From NCBI RefSeq assembly GCF_902506415.1, contig NZ_LR733275.1:2395795-2459794 (forward strand): DNA of 64,000 nt, in the 5' to 3' direction. The notes beneath the pieces are model-generated. The model did not search any database. It was not told where the DNA came from and saw nothing but the letters and a program-made list of their open reading frames with translations. Of the stretch, positions 35,049 through 48,180 are shown one piece after another. Every line of letters begins with the position of its first letter. Position 1 is the stretch's first letter. The stretch comes from Massilia sp. 9I (lineage in GTDB: Bacteria; Pseudomonadota; Gammaproteobacteria; Burkholderiales; Burkholderiaceae_D). A program made the position numbers and the translations under genes.

Positions 35049-37892
35049 TTAGCGCTCGATCAGCACCGGCTCGTCGAAGCCCAGCTCTTTCATGCGCGGC
35101 AGCTGGGTCTTGGCGTCGCCCACCACCAGCCACACCATCTTCGACGGATCGAGGTACTTCTGCGACAGCGCCTGGATCTGCGGCAGCGTCATCGACTGCA
35201 CGATGCGCTCGCGCTCCTTGACGTAGTCGGCGCGCCAGCCGTACTTGCTGATGTTGTCGAGCATGGCCAGCTTGGCGCCGGCCGTCTCAAAAGCACGCGC
35301 GTTACTCTTGATCAGGAAGTTCTTGGTCGTCTCGAGGTCGGCATCCGAATAGGTCTTCGGGTAGTCCTGCAGGATCTGCTTGACCAGCTGGGTCGATTCG
35401 AGCGTCACGTTGCTGCGCACGCCGCTGGCGATCACGAACGGACCGGCGCTCTTGCTGCCGCCGAAGTTGGAATTGATGCCGTAGGTGTAGCCCTTGCCTT
35501 CGCGCAGCTGCTGGGTCAGGCGCGAGGCAAAGCCGCCGCCGCCCAGGATGTAGTTGGTGACGGTGGCCGGGTAGTAGTCCGGATCGGTCACGGCCAGCGC
35601 GCGGTAGCCGACCTGCAGCACCGACTGCTTCGCATCCGGCACGTCGACGAAATACACCTTTGCTGGCGCCGGCGCGCTTGCCGCCGTTGCCACCGCCGGC
35701 AGTGCGACCGGCTTGGCCTTCCAATCGCGTCCCAGGCCTGCCAGCGAGGCCGCCGCGCTTGCTTTCGGCAGCGCGCCGACCACGTGCATGCGCGCCACTG
35801 ACGGCGACACGTTGGCCTGGTAGAAGGCTTTCAGGTCGTCGATGGTGATCGCATTGACACTCTCGGTAGTGCCGAGGATGTTGCGCGAACGCGGGTCGTC
35901 CTTGCCATAGACCAGCTTGGCGAAGTTGCGGCTGGCGATGGCATTCGGTTCCGCATCCTGTTGGCGAATCTGGCTCAGCACGCTTTGCTTGATGAGGGCG
36001 AATTCCTTTTCGTCCCAGCGCGGCTGCAAGAGGATTTCCTCGACCAGGTCCAGGGTCGCCTGGAAGTTGCGCGCCAGGGTGTTCACCGTAATGCGCACGT
36101 CTTCGGTGCGGGCCGACACGTTGATCGAAGCGCCCAGCTGCTGGATCGCTTCTTCCAGCTCCTGCGGGGTCTTCTTGGCCGTACCCTGGGTCATCATGCG
36201 CGCCATCAGGTTGGCCACGCCCACCTTGTCGGCCTTGTCGAGCAGCAGGCCGCCGTCGATCGCGATGTCGAACTGCACCAGCGGCACTTCCTTGTTCTCG
36301 ATGCCGAGCACGCGCATGCCGTTGGCCAGTTTGGTGTCCCAGACCTGCGGCACCTTCACCGCCGGGCTCAAGCCATACGGCGGCTCCTTGCTGCGGTCAA
36401 ACGAGGACGGGGTCTTGGCGTAGGCCGCATTGGCGGTCGGGTCGACCGCCGCTTCCGCGCCCTGCACCACCTTCTCTTCGACCACATCGGCTTTGTTCGA
36501 ACCGCTCAGGGCCAGCTCGAGCTTGCCCTTCGGGACGAAGCTGGTGGCGACGAAAGGCTTGCCCTTGATGTAGGTGTCGTACACGCGCTTGACGTCGGCC
36601 GGCGTGACCGCCAGGGTCTTCTTGATGCTGTCCGCGACATAGCCCGGATTGCCGTTCAGGTAGTTGTATTCGGCGAGCAGCGCCGATTTGCCCAGCACGC
36701 TGGAGACCGAGTTGTAAAAGCGGGTCTCGAGGCCGGCCTTGATGCGGTTCAGGTCGCGCTCGGAGATGCCTTCCTTCTCGAATTTGGCGAAGGCCTTGTC
36801 GACCTCGCCGGCCACGTCGTCGAGGCGCTTGTTCTCGAAGGCGCGCACGCGCAGCATGAACTGGCCGGCGATCTCCGAAGTCTGGTTGCCGATCTGGACG
36901 CTTGGCGCGACCTTGCTGTCTTCCACCAGCACCTTGTAGAAGGGTGCGCGCTTGGTCTGGGACAGGTATTCGGCCAGCACTTCCAGCGCATAGGAATCGG
37001 GATGCAGGTCCTCGACGGTCGGCCAGGCCATGGTCAGCTCGGGCAGCTTGGCGAAGTTGTCTTCATGCGCCAGCTTGACGGTCTGCTTGACCACGCCAGG
37101 GCGCTTGGCGATGGCCTTGATCGGCTGGCCGCGCTTGATCTCCGAGAAGTACTTTTCGACCCACTTGCGGGCCTGGATCGGATCGAAGTCGCCGGCCAGC
37201 ACCAGGGTCACGTTGTTCGGCACGTACCACAGGCGGAAAAATTCCTTGACGTCGTCCAGGGTCGCGTTCTGCAGGTCGTCCAGCGAACCGATCACCTGCC
37301 AGTTGTATGGGTGGTCTGCCGGGTACAGCGCCTTGTTGATGACGTAGCGGGTGTGGCCGTAGGGCGCGTTGTCGACGCCCTGGCGCTTCTCGTTCTTGAC
37401 GACCTGCTTTTCCTTGGCCAGCACCGGATCGGTCACGGTATTGATGAACCAGCCCAGCTTGTCCGCTTCGGCCCAGATCATCTTTTCCAGCGCGTCTTTC
37501 GGGACGGTCTGCAGGTAGTTGGTGCGGTCCTGCGAGGTCGAGCCGTTCGCGCCGGAACCGCCGATGCGTGCGGTCATCTTGTCGAGGCCGCCCTTGCCCA
37601 GGTTTTCCGACTCCAGGAACAGCAGGTGTTCGAACAGGTGAGCGAAGCCGGTGCGGCCGGCCTTTTCGCGGGCCGAACCAACGTGTGCGGTCAGGTTGAC
37701 GGCCACCACCGGATCGGAACGGTCGATGTGGAAGATCACCTCCAGGCCGTTGGGCAGCGTGAACTTCTGGTAGTCCACTTTCAGCTGCGCTTTCGGTGCG
37801 GCTTGGGCCGGCTTCACGGCGGCGTGGGCCGGCGTCAGGGCGGTCGACGCGAAACACGCGGCCAGCAGGAGAGGCAAGGGGGACATCTTCAT
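35049..37892 (-). CDS. Exported M16 family zinc metallopeptidase (two-domain)
   Basis: 947 residues with a signal peptide (LPLLLAACFASTALTPAHA). The N-terminal half contains the inverted zinc motif HLFEH (His85, Glu88, His89) within GRTGFAHLFEHLLF and a distal Glu around KNEKRQG. The C-terminal half (from about 510) is a second M16 fold without the zinc motif, giving the clam-shell of pitrilysin-type enzymes on one chain. It should degrade small peptides in the periplasm. AAGGA lies upstream of the ATG at 37892; a second ATG at 37886 is possible. Confidence 0.93.
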   Translation of the reverse strand: MKMSPLPLLLAACFASTALTPAHAAVKPAQAAPKAQLKVDYQKFTLPNGLEVIFHIDRSDPVVAVNLTAHVGSAREKAGRTGFAHLFEHLLFLESENLGKGGLDKMTARIGGSGANGSTSQDRTNYLQTVPKDALEKMIWAEADKLGWFINTVTDPVLAKEKQVVKNEKRQGVDNAPYGHTRYVINKALYPADHPYNWQVIGSLDDLQNATLDDVKEFFRLWYVPNNVTLVLAGDFDPIQARKWVEKYFSEIKRGQPIKAIAKRPGVVKQTVKLAHEDNFAKLPELTMAWPTVEDLHPDSYALEVLAEYLSQTKRAPFYKVLVEDSKVAPSVQIGNQTSEIAGQFMLRVRAFENKRLDDVAGEVDKAFAKFEKEGISERDLNRIKAGLETRFYNSVSSVLGKSALLAEYNYLNGNPGYVADSIKKTLAVTPADVKRVYDTYIKGKPFVATSFVPKGKLELALSGSNKADVVEEKVVQGAEAAVDPTANAAYAKTPSSFDRSKEPPYGLSPAVKVPQVWDTKLANGMRVLGIENKEVPLVQFDIAIDGGLLLDKADKVGVANLMARMMTQGTAKKTPQELEEAIQQLGASINVSARTEDVRITVNTLARNFQATLDLVEEILLQPRWDEKEFALIKQSVLSQIRQQDAEPNAIASRNFAKLVYGKDDPRSRNILGTTESVNAITIDDLKAFYQANVSPSVARMHVVGALPKASAAASLAGLGRDWKAKPVALPAVATAASAPAPAKVYFVDVPDAKQSVLQVGYRALAVTDPDYYPATVTNYILGGGGFASRLTQQLREGKGYTYGINSNFGGSKSAGPFVIASGVRSNVTLESTQLVKQILQDYPKTYSDADLETTKNFLIKSNARAFETAGAKLAMLDNISKYGWRADYVKERERIVQSMTLPQIQALSQKYLDPSKMVWLVVGDAKTQLPRMKELGFDEPVLIER

Positions 37893-37995
37893 GCGATCGG
37901 ATCCTTACAATAATCGAACGGTCGGCGCGACGCGCCGCGACGTTCTGGATAGTATTGCAATTCCCCAATTGCTACAACGAAAAAGCAGCGTTCTC

Positions 37996-38387
37996 TCAGT
38001 CCGGGATGACAGCAGTGACTTCAATCTCGACGCGTGCCCGTTCTTCCATCAACGCCGCGACCTGCACCGCACTCATGGCCGGAAAATGACGGCCGATGAC
38101 GTCGCGGTAGGCGGCGCCCAATTCAGCCCCGGCCTCGAGGTATTCACGGCGGTCCAGCACGTACCAGGTCATGCGCACGATGTGTTCCGGGCCCGCGCCG
38201 CCTTCGCGCAGCACGGCCACCACGTTTTCCAGGGCCTGGCGGCACTGGCCGACGAAGTCGTCGGTCTGGAAGCGACACTCGGCGTCCCATCCGATCATGC
38301 CGCTCACGTAGATTTGCTTGCCTCGCGCAGCAATGCCGTTCGAATAGCCTTTCGGGCGCACCCAACCCGCCGGTTGAAGAATCTCGA

Positions 38388-38391
<4 letters not shown>
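37996..38391 (-). CDS. RidA-family enamine/imine deaminase
   Basis: 131 residues of the RidA/YjgF/UK114 family: [56 protein letters not shown] and the C-terminal [19 protein letters not shown], which carries the conserved Arg and Glu near the end. RidA enzymes hydrolyse reactive enamines and imines. It is the last gene of the aromatic CoA operon, overlapping the acyl-CoA dehydrogenase stop by four bases. In a 2-aminobenzoyl-CoA pathway it would release ammonia from an enamine intermediate (inference). Confidence 0.9.
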
Positions 38392-39554
<1,163 letters not shown>

Positions 39555-39556
39555 AC

Positions 39557-40411
39557 TCAATCTCCCTCGAAGCGGGGCGTGTCCTTGGCCACGAAGGCGT
39601 GGTAGGCCCGGTGGAAATCATTGGTGGCCATGCAGATCGCCTGGGCCTGGGCTTCGGCCTCGATCGCTTCGTCCACCCCCATGTTCCATTCCTGCTGCAG
39701 CATCTTCTTGGTCATGCCGTGGGCGAAGGTGGGGCCGTTCGCCAGTTGCGCAGCAAAGGCCTGGGCTTGCGCCAGCACCGCATCCGGTTCGCACAGGCGG
39801 TTGAAGAAGCCCCAGCGCTCAGCTTCCTCGCCCTTCATCGCGCGGCCGGTGTAGAGCAGTTCCGCTGCCCTGCCCTGGCCGATCACGCGCGGCAGCAGCG
39901 CGCAGGCGCCCATGTCGCAGCCGGCCAGGCCGACGCGGGTGAACAGGAAGGCGGTCTTGCTGCGCGCGGTGCCGTAGCGGATGTCCGAGGACAGCGCCAG
40001 GATGGAGCCGGCGCCGGCGCAAACGCCGTCCACCGCGGCCACGATCGGCTGCGGACAGGCGCGCATGGCTTTCACCAGGTCGCCCGTCATGCGGGTGAAG
40101 GCCAGCAGCCCCGGCATGTCGAGTTTCGTCAGCGGCCCGATGATCTCGTGCACGTCACCGCCCGAGCAGAAGTTCTCGCCGGCGCCGGTGATGACGATGG
40201 CCTTGACGTCGTCCGCATAGGCCAGGCCCCGGAACAGGTCGCGCAGCTCGGCGTAGGATTCAAAGGTCAGCGGGTTCTTGCGCTCTGGGCGGTTGAGCGT
40301 GATGGTGGCCACCCGCTCCTGCACGGCATATTGAAAGTGGGTGGCCTGGTAGGCGGCGAGGCTGGCGCGGCTGCCCGGCAGCCGGTGCGCTTCGCCCGGT
40401 AGGTAGTGCAT
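39557..40411 (-). CDS. Enoyl-CoA hydratase/isomerase family protein
   Basis: 284 residues, crotonase fold. [47 protein letters not shown] (first oxyanion-hole strand) and [54 protein letters not shown] (second, with Cys-Asp at the usual catalytic-Glu position) are visible. The substitution at the catalytic site may suit a non-standard aromatic substrate. The position between the monooxygenase and the acyl-CoA dehydrogenase fits a beta-oxidation-like step after ring dearomatisation. Confidence 0.9.
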   Translation of the reverse strand: MHYLPGEAHRLPGSRASLAAYQATHFQYAVQERVATITLNRPERKNPLTFESYAELRDLFRGLAYADDVKAIVITGAGENFCSGGDVHEIIGPLTKLDMPGLLAFTRMTGDLVKAMRACPQPIVAAVDGVCAGAGSILALSSDIRYGTARSKTAFLFTRVGLAGCDMGACALLPRVIGQGRAAELLYTGRAMKGEEAERWGFFNRLCEPDAVLAQAQAFAAQLANGPTFAHGMTKKMLQQEWNMGVDEAIEAEAQAQAICMATNDFHRAYHAFVAKDTPRFEGD

Positions 40412-40435
40412 GCGTTGGCTCCTGATGGTGTGGGT

Positions 40436-42820
40436 TCAGCCTTCGAGCAGGCGCGCGGCCACTTGCTGCGGCGTGAGGCCGCTGCTGGCCGCCTGCAGCT
40501 GGCGTTCGCGTTCGAGGTTGCGTTCGAGCTGCTGTTTGCCGGCGCGGTACTGGCGCGGCCAACTGGCGCCCGTGTAGCCGATGCGCGCGGCCTCCAGCAG
40601 CGTCCAGGCCGGATTGGCCAGGTGCGGCCGGGCCACGGCGCACAGGTCGGCGCGGCCGGCGGAAATGATGCTGTTGACGTGGTCGGCCTCGTAGATCGAA
40701 CCGACGGCAATCGTCGGAATGCCCGCTTCGTTGCGGATGCGGTCGGCGAACGGGGTCTGGAACATGCGGCCGTAGACCGGCTGTTCTTCCTTGCTGACCT
40801 GGCCCGAAGAGCAGTCGATCATGTCCGCACCGGCTTCCTTGAACAGGCGCGCGATTGCCACTGCATCGTCTGGCGTGATGCCGCCTTCGACCCAATCGTG
40901 CGCGGACAGGCGCACGCTGATCGGCAGCTCCACCGGCCAGACGGCGCGGATCGCGGCGAACACCTCGAGCGGATAGCGGCAGCGGTTCTCCAGACTGCCG
41001 CCATAGGCATCCTGGCGCCGGTTGGTCAGCGGCGAAATGAAGCTGGACAGCAGGTAGCCGTGGGCGCAGTGCAGTTCCAGCCAGTCGAAGCCGGCATCAC
41101 GCGCGGCCTGGGTGGCACGGACGAAATCGGCCTTGATGCGTTCCAGGTCGTCGAGCGTCGCCTCACGCGCCAGCTGCGATACACCGGCCAGGTATTGCTG
41201 GGGCGAGGCCGAGACCAGCGGCCAGTTACCCTCATCGAGCGGTAGATCGATGCCGTCCCACATCGGCCGGGTCGAGCCCTTGGCGCCCGCGTGGCCGAGC
41301 TGCACGCCGATCTTCGCATCCGAATTCGCGTGAACGAAGTCGACGGTGCGCTTCCACGCCGCCGTGTGTTCCGGCGTGTACAGCCCCGGACAGCCGGGCG
41401 TGATGCGCGCATCAGCGGAAGTGCAGGTCATCTCGGCCATGACGAGGGCCGCACCGCCCAGCGCCCGCGCGCCGAGGTGGGTCAGGTGGAAGTCGCCGAC
41501 CGTGCCGTCGACTGCCGAATACTGGGCCATGGGCGAGACGATCACCCGATTCTTCAGCAGCACGCTGCGGACTTTATAGGGCGTGAACATCGGCGGGGTA
41601 GGAGAAACAGGCGCGGGCACGCCGGCCTGCGCCGCCGCGCGCTTGGCGAACCAGCGCTCGAAGCCGCCGACGTAGCTGGGGTCGCGCAGGCGCAGGTTCT
41701 CGTGCGACAGGCGCTGGCTGCGCGTCAGCAGCGAATAGGCGAACTGCTCGGCCTCCATCGCCGTGTAGCGCTTGACGTTCTCGAACCATTCCATCGAATT
41801 GCGCGCCGCGCTCTGCAGCTTGAGCACCTCGACCCGGCGCGCTTCCTGGTAGCGCCCCAGCGCCTCTTCCATGCCCACGGCAGCGTCATCGAGGCAGCGC
41901 GCCAGCTCGATCGCATCTTCCAGCGCCAGCTTGGTGCCGGAGCCGATCGAAAAGTGGGCGGTATGCGCCGCATCGCCCATCAGCACCACCGGCACCCGGC
42001 GGCCATCGATCTCGTTCCAGTGAATCCACTCGCGGCAAACGATGCGCGGGAAGCGGATCCACATGCTTGAACCGCGCAGGTGCGCGGCATTGGCCATCAG
42101 CGGCGCGCCGTCGAGGTAGCGCGCGAACAGGCGCTCACAGAAGGCCAGGGCTTGTTCCTGGCTCATGGCTTCCAGGCCCGCGGCCTGCCAGGTTTCCTCG
42201 GGCGTCTCTACGATAAATGTCGAAGTGTCGCCGTCGTACTGGTAGGCGTGGGCCTGGAACCAGCCGTGTTCGGTCTCTTCGAAAGCAAAGGTGAAGGCGT
42301 CGAACTTCTTGCGCGTGCCGAGCCAGACGAAGCGGCAGTGGCGGCGTTCGACCTCGGGCTGGAATACGGACGCGTAACGGTTGCGCACCGCGCTGTTCAC
42401 GCCGTCGCAGGCGACCACCAGGTCGGCGCCGTAGGCCCGCGCCAGCTCCAGGTCGTCGCGCACCTCGTGTTCGAATTCGTGCTGCACGCCCAAGGCGGCG
42501 CCGCGCTGCTGCAGGATGCCCAGGAGACGCTTGCGGCCGATGCCGCAGAAGCCATGTCCGCCGGACTTGACGGTGCGGTCCTTGAAGTGGACGTCGATGT
42601 CGTCCCAGTGGTTGAAGGACTGCAGGATGGCGCGCGCACTCTCCTCGTCGGCGCCGGCCAGGTTGCCGAGCGTCTGGTCGGAAAACACGACGCCCCAGCC
42701 GAAGGTATCGCTGGCCCGGTTGCGTTCGACGACGGTGACCGCGTAGTCCGGATGGCGCTTCTTCATCAACAGTCCGAAGTACAGGCCTGCCGGGCCGCCG
42801 CCCACGCACACGATCTTCAT
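40436..42820 (-). CDS. 2-aminobenzoyl-CoA monooxygenase/reductase-type fused flavoenzyme (salicylyl-CoA 5-hydroxylase family)
   Basis: 794 residues, two flavin domains. Residues 1-395 are a class A FAD monooxygenase: [32 protein letters not shown] and [33 protein letters not shown]. Residues about 408-794 are an old-yellow-enzyme reductase: [78 protein letters not shown] and [16 protein letters not shown]. This fusion is known for 2-aminobenzoyl-CoA monooxygenase/reductase of Azoarcus evansii and for salicylyl-CoA 5-hydroxylase. It is the first gene of the four-gene operon. The RidA partner favours an amino substrate, but this is inference. Confidence 0.9.
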   Translation of the reverse strand: MKIVCVGGGPAGLYFGLLMKKRHPDYAVTVVERNRASDTFGWGVVFSDQTLGNLAGADEESARAILQSFNHWDDIDVHFKDRTVKSGGHGFCGIGRKRLLGILQQRGAALGVQHEFEHEVRDDLELARAYGADLVVACDGVNSAVRNRYASVFQPEVERRHCRFVWLGTRKKFDAFTFAFEETEHGWFQAHAYQYDGDTSTFIVETPEETWQAAGLEAMSQEQALAFCERLFARYLDGAPLMANAAHLRGSSMWIRFPRIVCREWIHWNEIDGRRVPVVLMGDAAHTAHFSIGSGTKLALEDAIELARCLDDAAVGMEEALGRYQEARRVEVLKLQSAARNSMEWFENVKRYTAMEAEQFAYSLLTRSQRLSHENLRLRDPSYVGGFERWFAKRAAAQAGVPAPVSPTPPMFTPYKVRSVLLKNRVIVSPMAQYSAVDGTVGDFHLTHLGARALGGAALVMAEMTCTSADARITPGCPGLYTPEHTAAWKRTVDFVHANSDAKIGVQLGHAGAKGSTRPMWDGIDLPLDEGNWPLVSASPQQYLAGVSQLAREATLDDLERIKADFVRATQAARDAGFDWLELHCAHGYLLSSFISPLTNRRQDAYGGSLENRCRYPLEVFAAIRAVWPVELPISVRLSAHDWVEGGITPDDAVAIARLFKEAGADMIDCSSGQVSKEEQPVYGRMFQTPFADRIRNEAGIPTIAVGSIYEADHVNSIISAGRADLCAVARPHLANPAWTLLEAARIGYTGASWPRQYRAGKQQLERNLERERQLQAASSGLTPQQVAARLLEG

Positions 42821-42847
42821 TCACGCTCCCTGTCTGGTGTTGCCGAT

Positions 42848-42891
42848 ATCTTACATGGGCAGATGCTTTAGGTGTCAACTAATCGTTGGAC
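42848..42891 (-). promoter_or_regulatory. Candidate promoter and operator of the aromatic CoA operon
   Basis: Read on the minus strand: TTGACA (42873-42878) and TAAGAT (42848-42853), 19-bp spacing, about 30 bp before the monooxygenase start. An imperfect palindrome GTCAAC-TAATC-GTTGGAC (42874-42891) covers the -35 region, consistent with a repressor such as a MarR- or TetR-type protein. No such regulator gene is in the window. Confidence 0.5.
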
Positions 42892-42983
42892 AAAAGTCGA
42901 CGTCCGTACAGACTCGCCTCTCCTTTTAGTACAATACGGAAACGTTTGCACCGGTTCGGTGCACTGCCAACCGCGAGTCGCCG

Positions 42984-45215
<2,232 letters not shown>

Positions 45216-45258
45216 GCGGCAGCTGACATATCATCGGGCTTTCCTCGGAGGAGAGCGC

Positions 45259-46908
45259 ATGGGTGAAGTCGGGGTGGTACTGGCGATGCTGCTGGCGGTG
45301 GTCGCCAGCGGCTACGTGGTGCGGCTGCTGCCCATCGCCCTGCCCTTGCCGCTGGTGCAGATCGGGCTGGGCGTGGCGATCGCCAGCTTCGGCTGGCATC
45401 CGGTGCGGCTGGAACCGCACACCTTCTTCATCCTGTTCCTGCCGCCGCTGCTGTTCCTGGACGGCTGGCGCATCCCCAAGGTCGGGCTGTTCCGCGACAA
45501 GGGCGTGATCCTCGAGCTGGCCCTCGGCCTGGTGCTGTTCACCGTGGTCGGCGCCGGCTTCCTGATCCACTGGCTGATTCCCGAAATGCCGCTGGCGCTC
45601 TCGTTCGCGCTGGCAGCGATCCTGGCGCCGACCGATCCGGTGGCGGTGGGCTCGATCGCGGCGCGCGTGCCGATTCCGCCGCGCCTGATGCACATCCTGG
45701 AAGGCGAGTCGCTCCTCAATGACGCGAGCGGCCTCGTGTGCTTCCGCTTCGCGGTGGCGGCCGCGCTCACCGGCAGCTTCTCGCTGGGCAGCGCCGCACT
45801 GACCTTCCTGTGGGTGGCGCTGGGCGGCATCGCCACAGGCGTCGTGATCACGCTGGCCATGGGCGCGGTCCAGCGCCTGCTGGCCAAGAGATTCGGCGAG
45901 GAACCCGGCGCCTCGATCCTGCTCAACCTGCTGCTGCCCTTCGGCGCCTATCTGGCGGCCGAGCACATCGCCGCGTCCGGCATCCTGGCCGCGGTCGCCG
46001 CCGGCATCACGATGAGCTATGTGGAGCTGGGCGGGCGCGCGCTGGCCACCACCCGGGTGCGGCGCAACGTGGTGTGGGATACCGTGCAGTTCTCGCTGAA
46101 CGGCGTGATGTTCGTGCTGCTGGGCGAACAGCTGCCCGACATCGTACGCGCGGCGCTGCGCGGGCCGGATTTGCCGGTGCCGCGCGACTTCTGGTGGCTG
46201 GCGGGGAATGCGCTGGCGATCAGCCTCGGCCTGATCCTGTTGCGCCTTGTCTGGGTCTGGGTCTCGCTGCGGCTGTCGCGCATGGCCGCGCGGCGCGCCG
46301 GGCGCGAAGGCATCATGCCCAGGAAACGCCTGATCTTCGCCACCTCGCTGGCCGGGGTGCGCGGCGCGATTACCCTGGCCGGCATCCTGACCCTGCCGCT
46401 GGCCCTGCCCGGCGGCGAACCCTTCCCGGGACGCGACCTGGCGGTGTTCCTGGCCAGCGCCGTGATCGTGGTCTCGCTGATCGTGGCCAGCGTCGGCCTG
46501 CCGCGTGTGCTGCGCGGACTGGAACTGCCGCCGGAGACGGCGTCCGAGATCGAGGAAGAACGGGCGCGCCAGGCGGCCGCGCTGGCGGCGCTCGGCGCCA
46601 TCGACATGGCTGGCCACCCGACGCCCTTCGACGAAAAGGATGCCGACATCCACGCCAGCGCCGCCGAGCAGGTGCGCGGCCTGTACCAGCACCGGCTCGG
46701 CGGCGGCTCCGGCGACGGCACCCATCCGGCGCGGGTGCGGGTGGCCGAGGAAGCGGAACGCCACTACCGGCTGGCGGCCCTTAGCGCCGAGCGCAAGGTG
46801 CTGCAGCAGATGGCGCGCCACGGCCAGCTGTCCGACGAGACGGCGCGCCGGCTGGTGCAGGAGATCGACCTGGTCGAAGCGCGCTACCGCTCCCCCGGCA
46901 CGCATTAG
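45259..46908 (+). CDS. CPA1-family Na+/H+ antiporter
   Basis: 549 residues. Around twelve hydrophobic segments include FFILFLPPLLFLDGWRIP, FALAAILAPTDPVAVGSIA and HILEGESLLNDASGLVCFRFA, the last with the Asp pair used for ion exchange in NhaP/NHE proteins. A charged cytosolic C-terminal tail (about 430-549) is rich in Ala, Glu and Arg. It exchanges cytoplasmic Na+ or K+ for protons in pH and salt homeostasis. GGAGGAGAG lies before the start. Confidence 0.92.
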   Translation: MGEVGVVLAMLLAVVASGYVVRLLPIALPLPLVQIGLGVAIASFGWHPVRLEPHTFFILFLPPLLFLDGWRIPKVGLFRDKGVILELALGLVLFTVVGAGFLIHWLIPEMPLALSFALAAILAPTDPVAVGSIAARVPIPPRLMHILEGESLLNDASGLVCFRFAVAAALTGSFSLGSAALTFLWVALGGIATGVVITLAMGAVQRLLAKRFGEEPGASILLNLLLPFGAYLAAEHIAASGILAAVAAGITMSYVELGGRALATTRVRRNVVWDTVQFSLNGVMFVLLGEQLPDIVRAALRGPDLPVPRDFWWLAGNALAISLGLILLRLVWVWVSLRLSRMAARRAGREGIMPRKRLIFATSLAGVRGAITLAGILTLPLALPGGEPFPGRDLAVFLASAVIVVSLIVASVGLPRVLRGLELPPETASEIEEERARQAAALAALGAIDMAGHPTPFDEKDADIHASAAEQVRGLYQHRLGGGSGDGTHPARVRVAEEAERHYRLAALSAERKVLQQMARHGQLSDETARRLVQEIDLVEARYRSPGTH

Positions 46909-46986
46909 GCGCGCTACGTTAGCTTCCGAACGGCGCCCCTGGCGGCTTCGGCGTAGGATCGGGCGACCAGATTCGAGGAGCCCCAC

Positions 46987-48180
46987 ATGCACAGCGAAGA
47001 CCACGGCAGCGCCGACAACCCGCTCAGCGATCCACCCGCCGCCGCCAAGGCCGCGGGCTTGCGCTACGTGCTCGACGACCGGCCGGGCATCCGGCGCGAA
47101 AAACAGGGGGATGGCTTTCGCTACCTCGACGCCGGCGGCGATGCCGTCACCGACGAGAGCACGCTGGGGCGCATCAAGTCGCTTGTCATCCCGCCCGCCT
47201 GGACCGATGTGTGGATCTGCTCCCAGGCCAACGGCCACCTGCAGGCCACCGGGCGCGATGCGAAGGGGCGCAAGCAGTACCGCTACCACCCGAAATGGCG
47301 CAACGTGCGCGACGAGGTGAAATACGAGCGCATGCTGAACTTCGGCCAGGCGCTGCCGGCCATCCGCAAGGAAGTCGACCGCGCCCTGTCCCTGCCCGGC
47401 ATGCCGCGCGAGAAGATGCTGGCCACCATTGTCTACCTGCTCGAGGCGACCATGATGCGAGTCGGCAATGAGGAATACGCGCGCACCAACAAGTCCTTCG
47501 GCCTGACCACGCTGCGCAACCGCCACGTCAAGGTGGACGGCAGCGACGTCGAGTTCCGGTTCCGCGGCAAGAGCGGCGTCTATCACAAGGTGCAGGTGCA
47601 CGACCGCCGCGTGGCGCGCATCATCCGGCGCTCGCGCGACCTGCCCGGCCAGGAGCTGTTCCAGTACATCGACGACGAGGGCGAAACCCACAGCATCGAT
47701 TCCAGCGACGTCAACGACTACCTGCGCTCGATCACCGGCGAAGACTATACCGCCAAGGATTTTCGCACCTGGTCGGGCACCGTACTGGCCGCGCTGGCGC
47801 TGCAGGAATTCGAGAAGTTCGATTCCGAGGCCCAGGCCAAGAAGAACATCGTGCGCGCCATCGAGTCGGTGGCCGAGAAGCTCGGCAACACGCCGACGGT
47901 CTGCCGCAAGTGCTACGTGCACCCGGTGGTGCTCGACGCCTACCTCGACGGCACGGTGCTGGAAGTCATGCGCGAACGCACCGAGCAGGAACTCATGGAC
48001 GACCTGCATGCGCTGCAGCCGGAGGAAGCCGCGGTGCTGGCCATGCTGCAGCAGCGCCTGCGCCACGAGCAGGAGGTGGAACAGCAGCGCAAGCGCGAAC
48101 CCAAGAGCGCCAAACCGAAGAAGGCCGCGCGCGCCCCACGGCGCCCGGCCGCCAACCAACAGATGAGAGGAGCCGCATGA
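46987..48180 (+). CDS. DNA topoisomerase IB
   Basis: 397 residues, similar to bacterial/poxvirus type IB enzymes. IPPAWTDVWIC, GRDAKGRKQYRYHPKW, MMRVGNEEYARTNKSFGLTTLRNRHV, FRFRGKSGV, YTAKDFRTWSGTVLAALAL and TVCRKCYVHPVVLDAYLDG are family motifs; the catalytic Tyr is residue 310 in CRKCYVHP. The C-terminal tail is Lys/Arg/Ala-rich, likely DNA-binding. It relaxes supercoils through a 3'-phosphotyrosine. It overlaps the downstream royal-jelly-type gene by ATGA, an unexpected partner. Confidence 0.95.
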   Translation: MHSEDHGSADNPLSDPPAAAKAAGLRYVLDDRPGIRREKQGDGFRYLDAGGDAVTDESTLGRIKSLVIPPAWTDVWICSQANGHLQATGRDAKGRKQYRYHPKWRNVRDEVKYERMLNFGQALPAIRKEVDRALSLPGMPREKMLATIVYLLEATMMRVGNEEYARTNKSFGLTTLRNRHVKVDGSDVEFRFRGKSGVYHKVQVHDRRVARIIRRSRDLPGQELFQYIDDEGETHSIDSSDVNDYLRSITGEDYTAKDFRTWSGTVLAALALQEFEKFDSEAQAKKNIVRAIESVAEKLGNTPTVCRKCYVHPVVLDAYLDGTVLEVMRERTEQELMDDLHALQPEEAAVLAMLQQRLRHEQEVEQQRKREPKSAKPKKAARAPRRPAANQQMRGAA

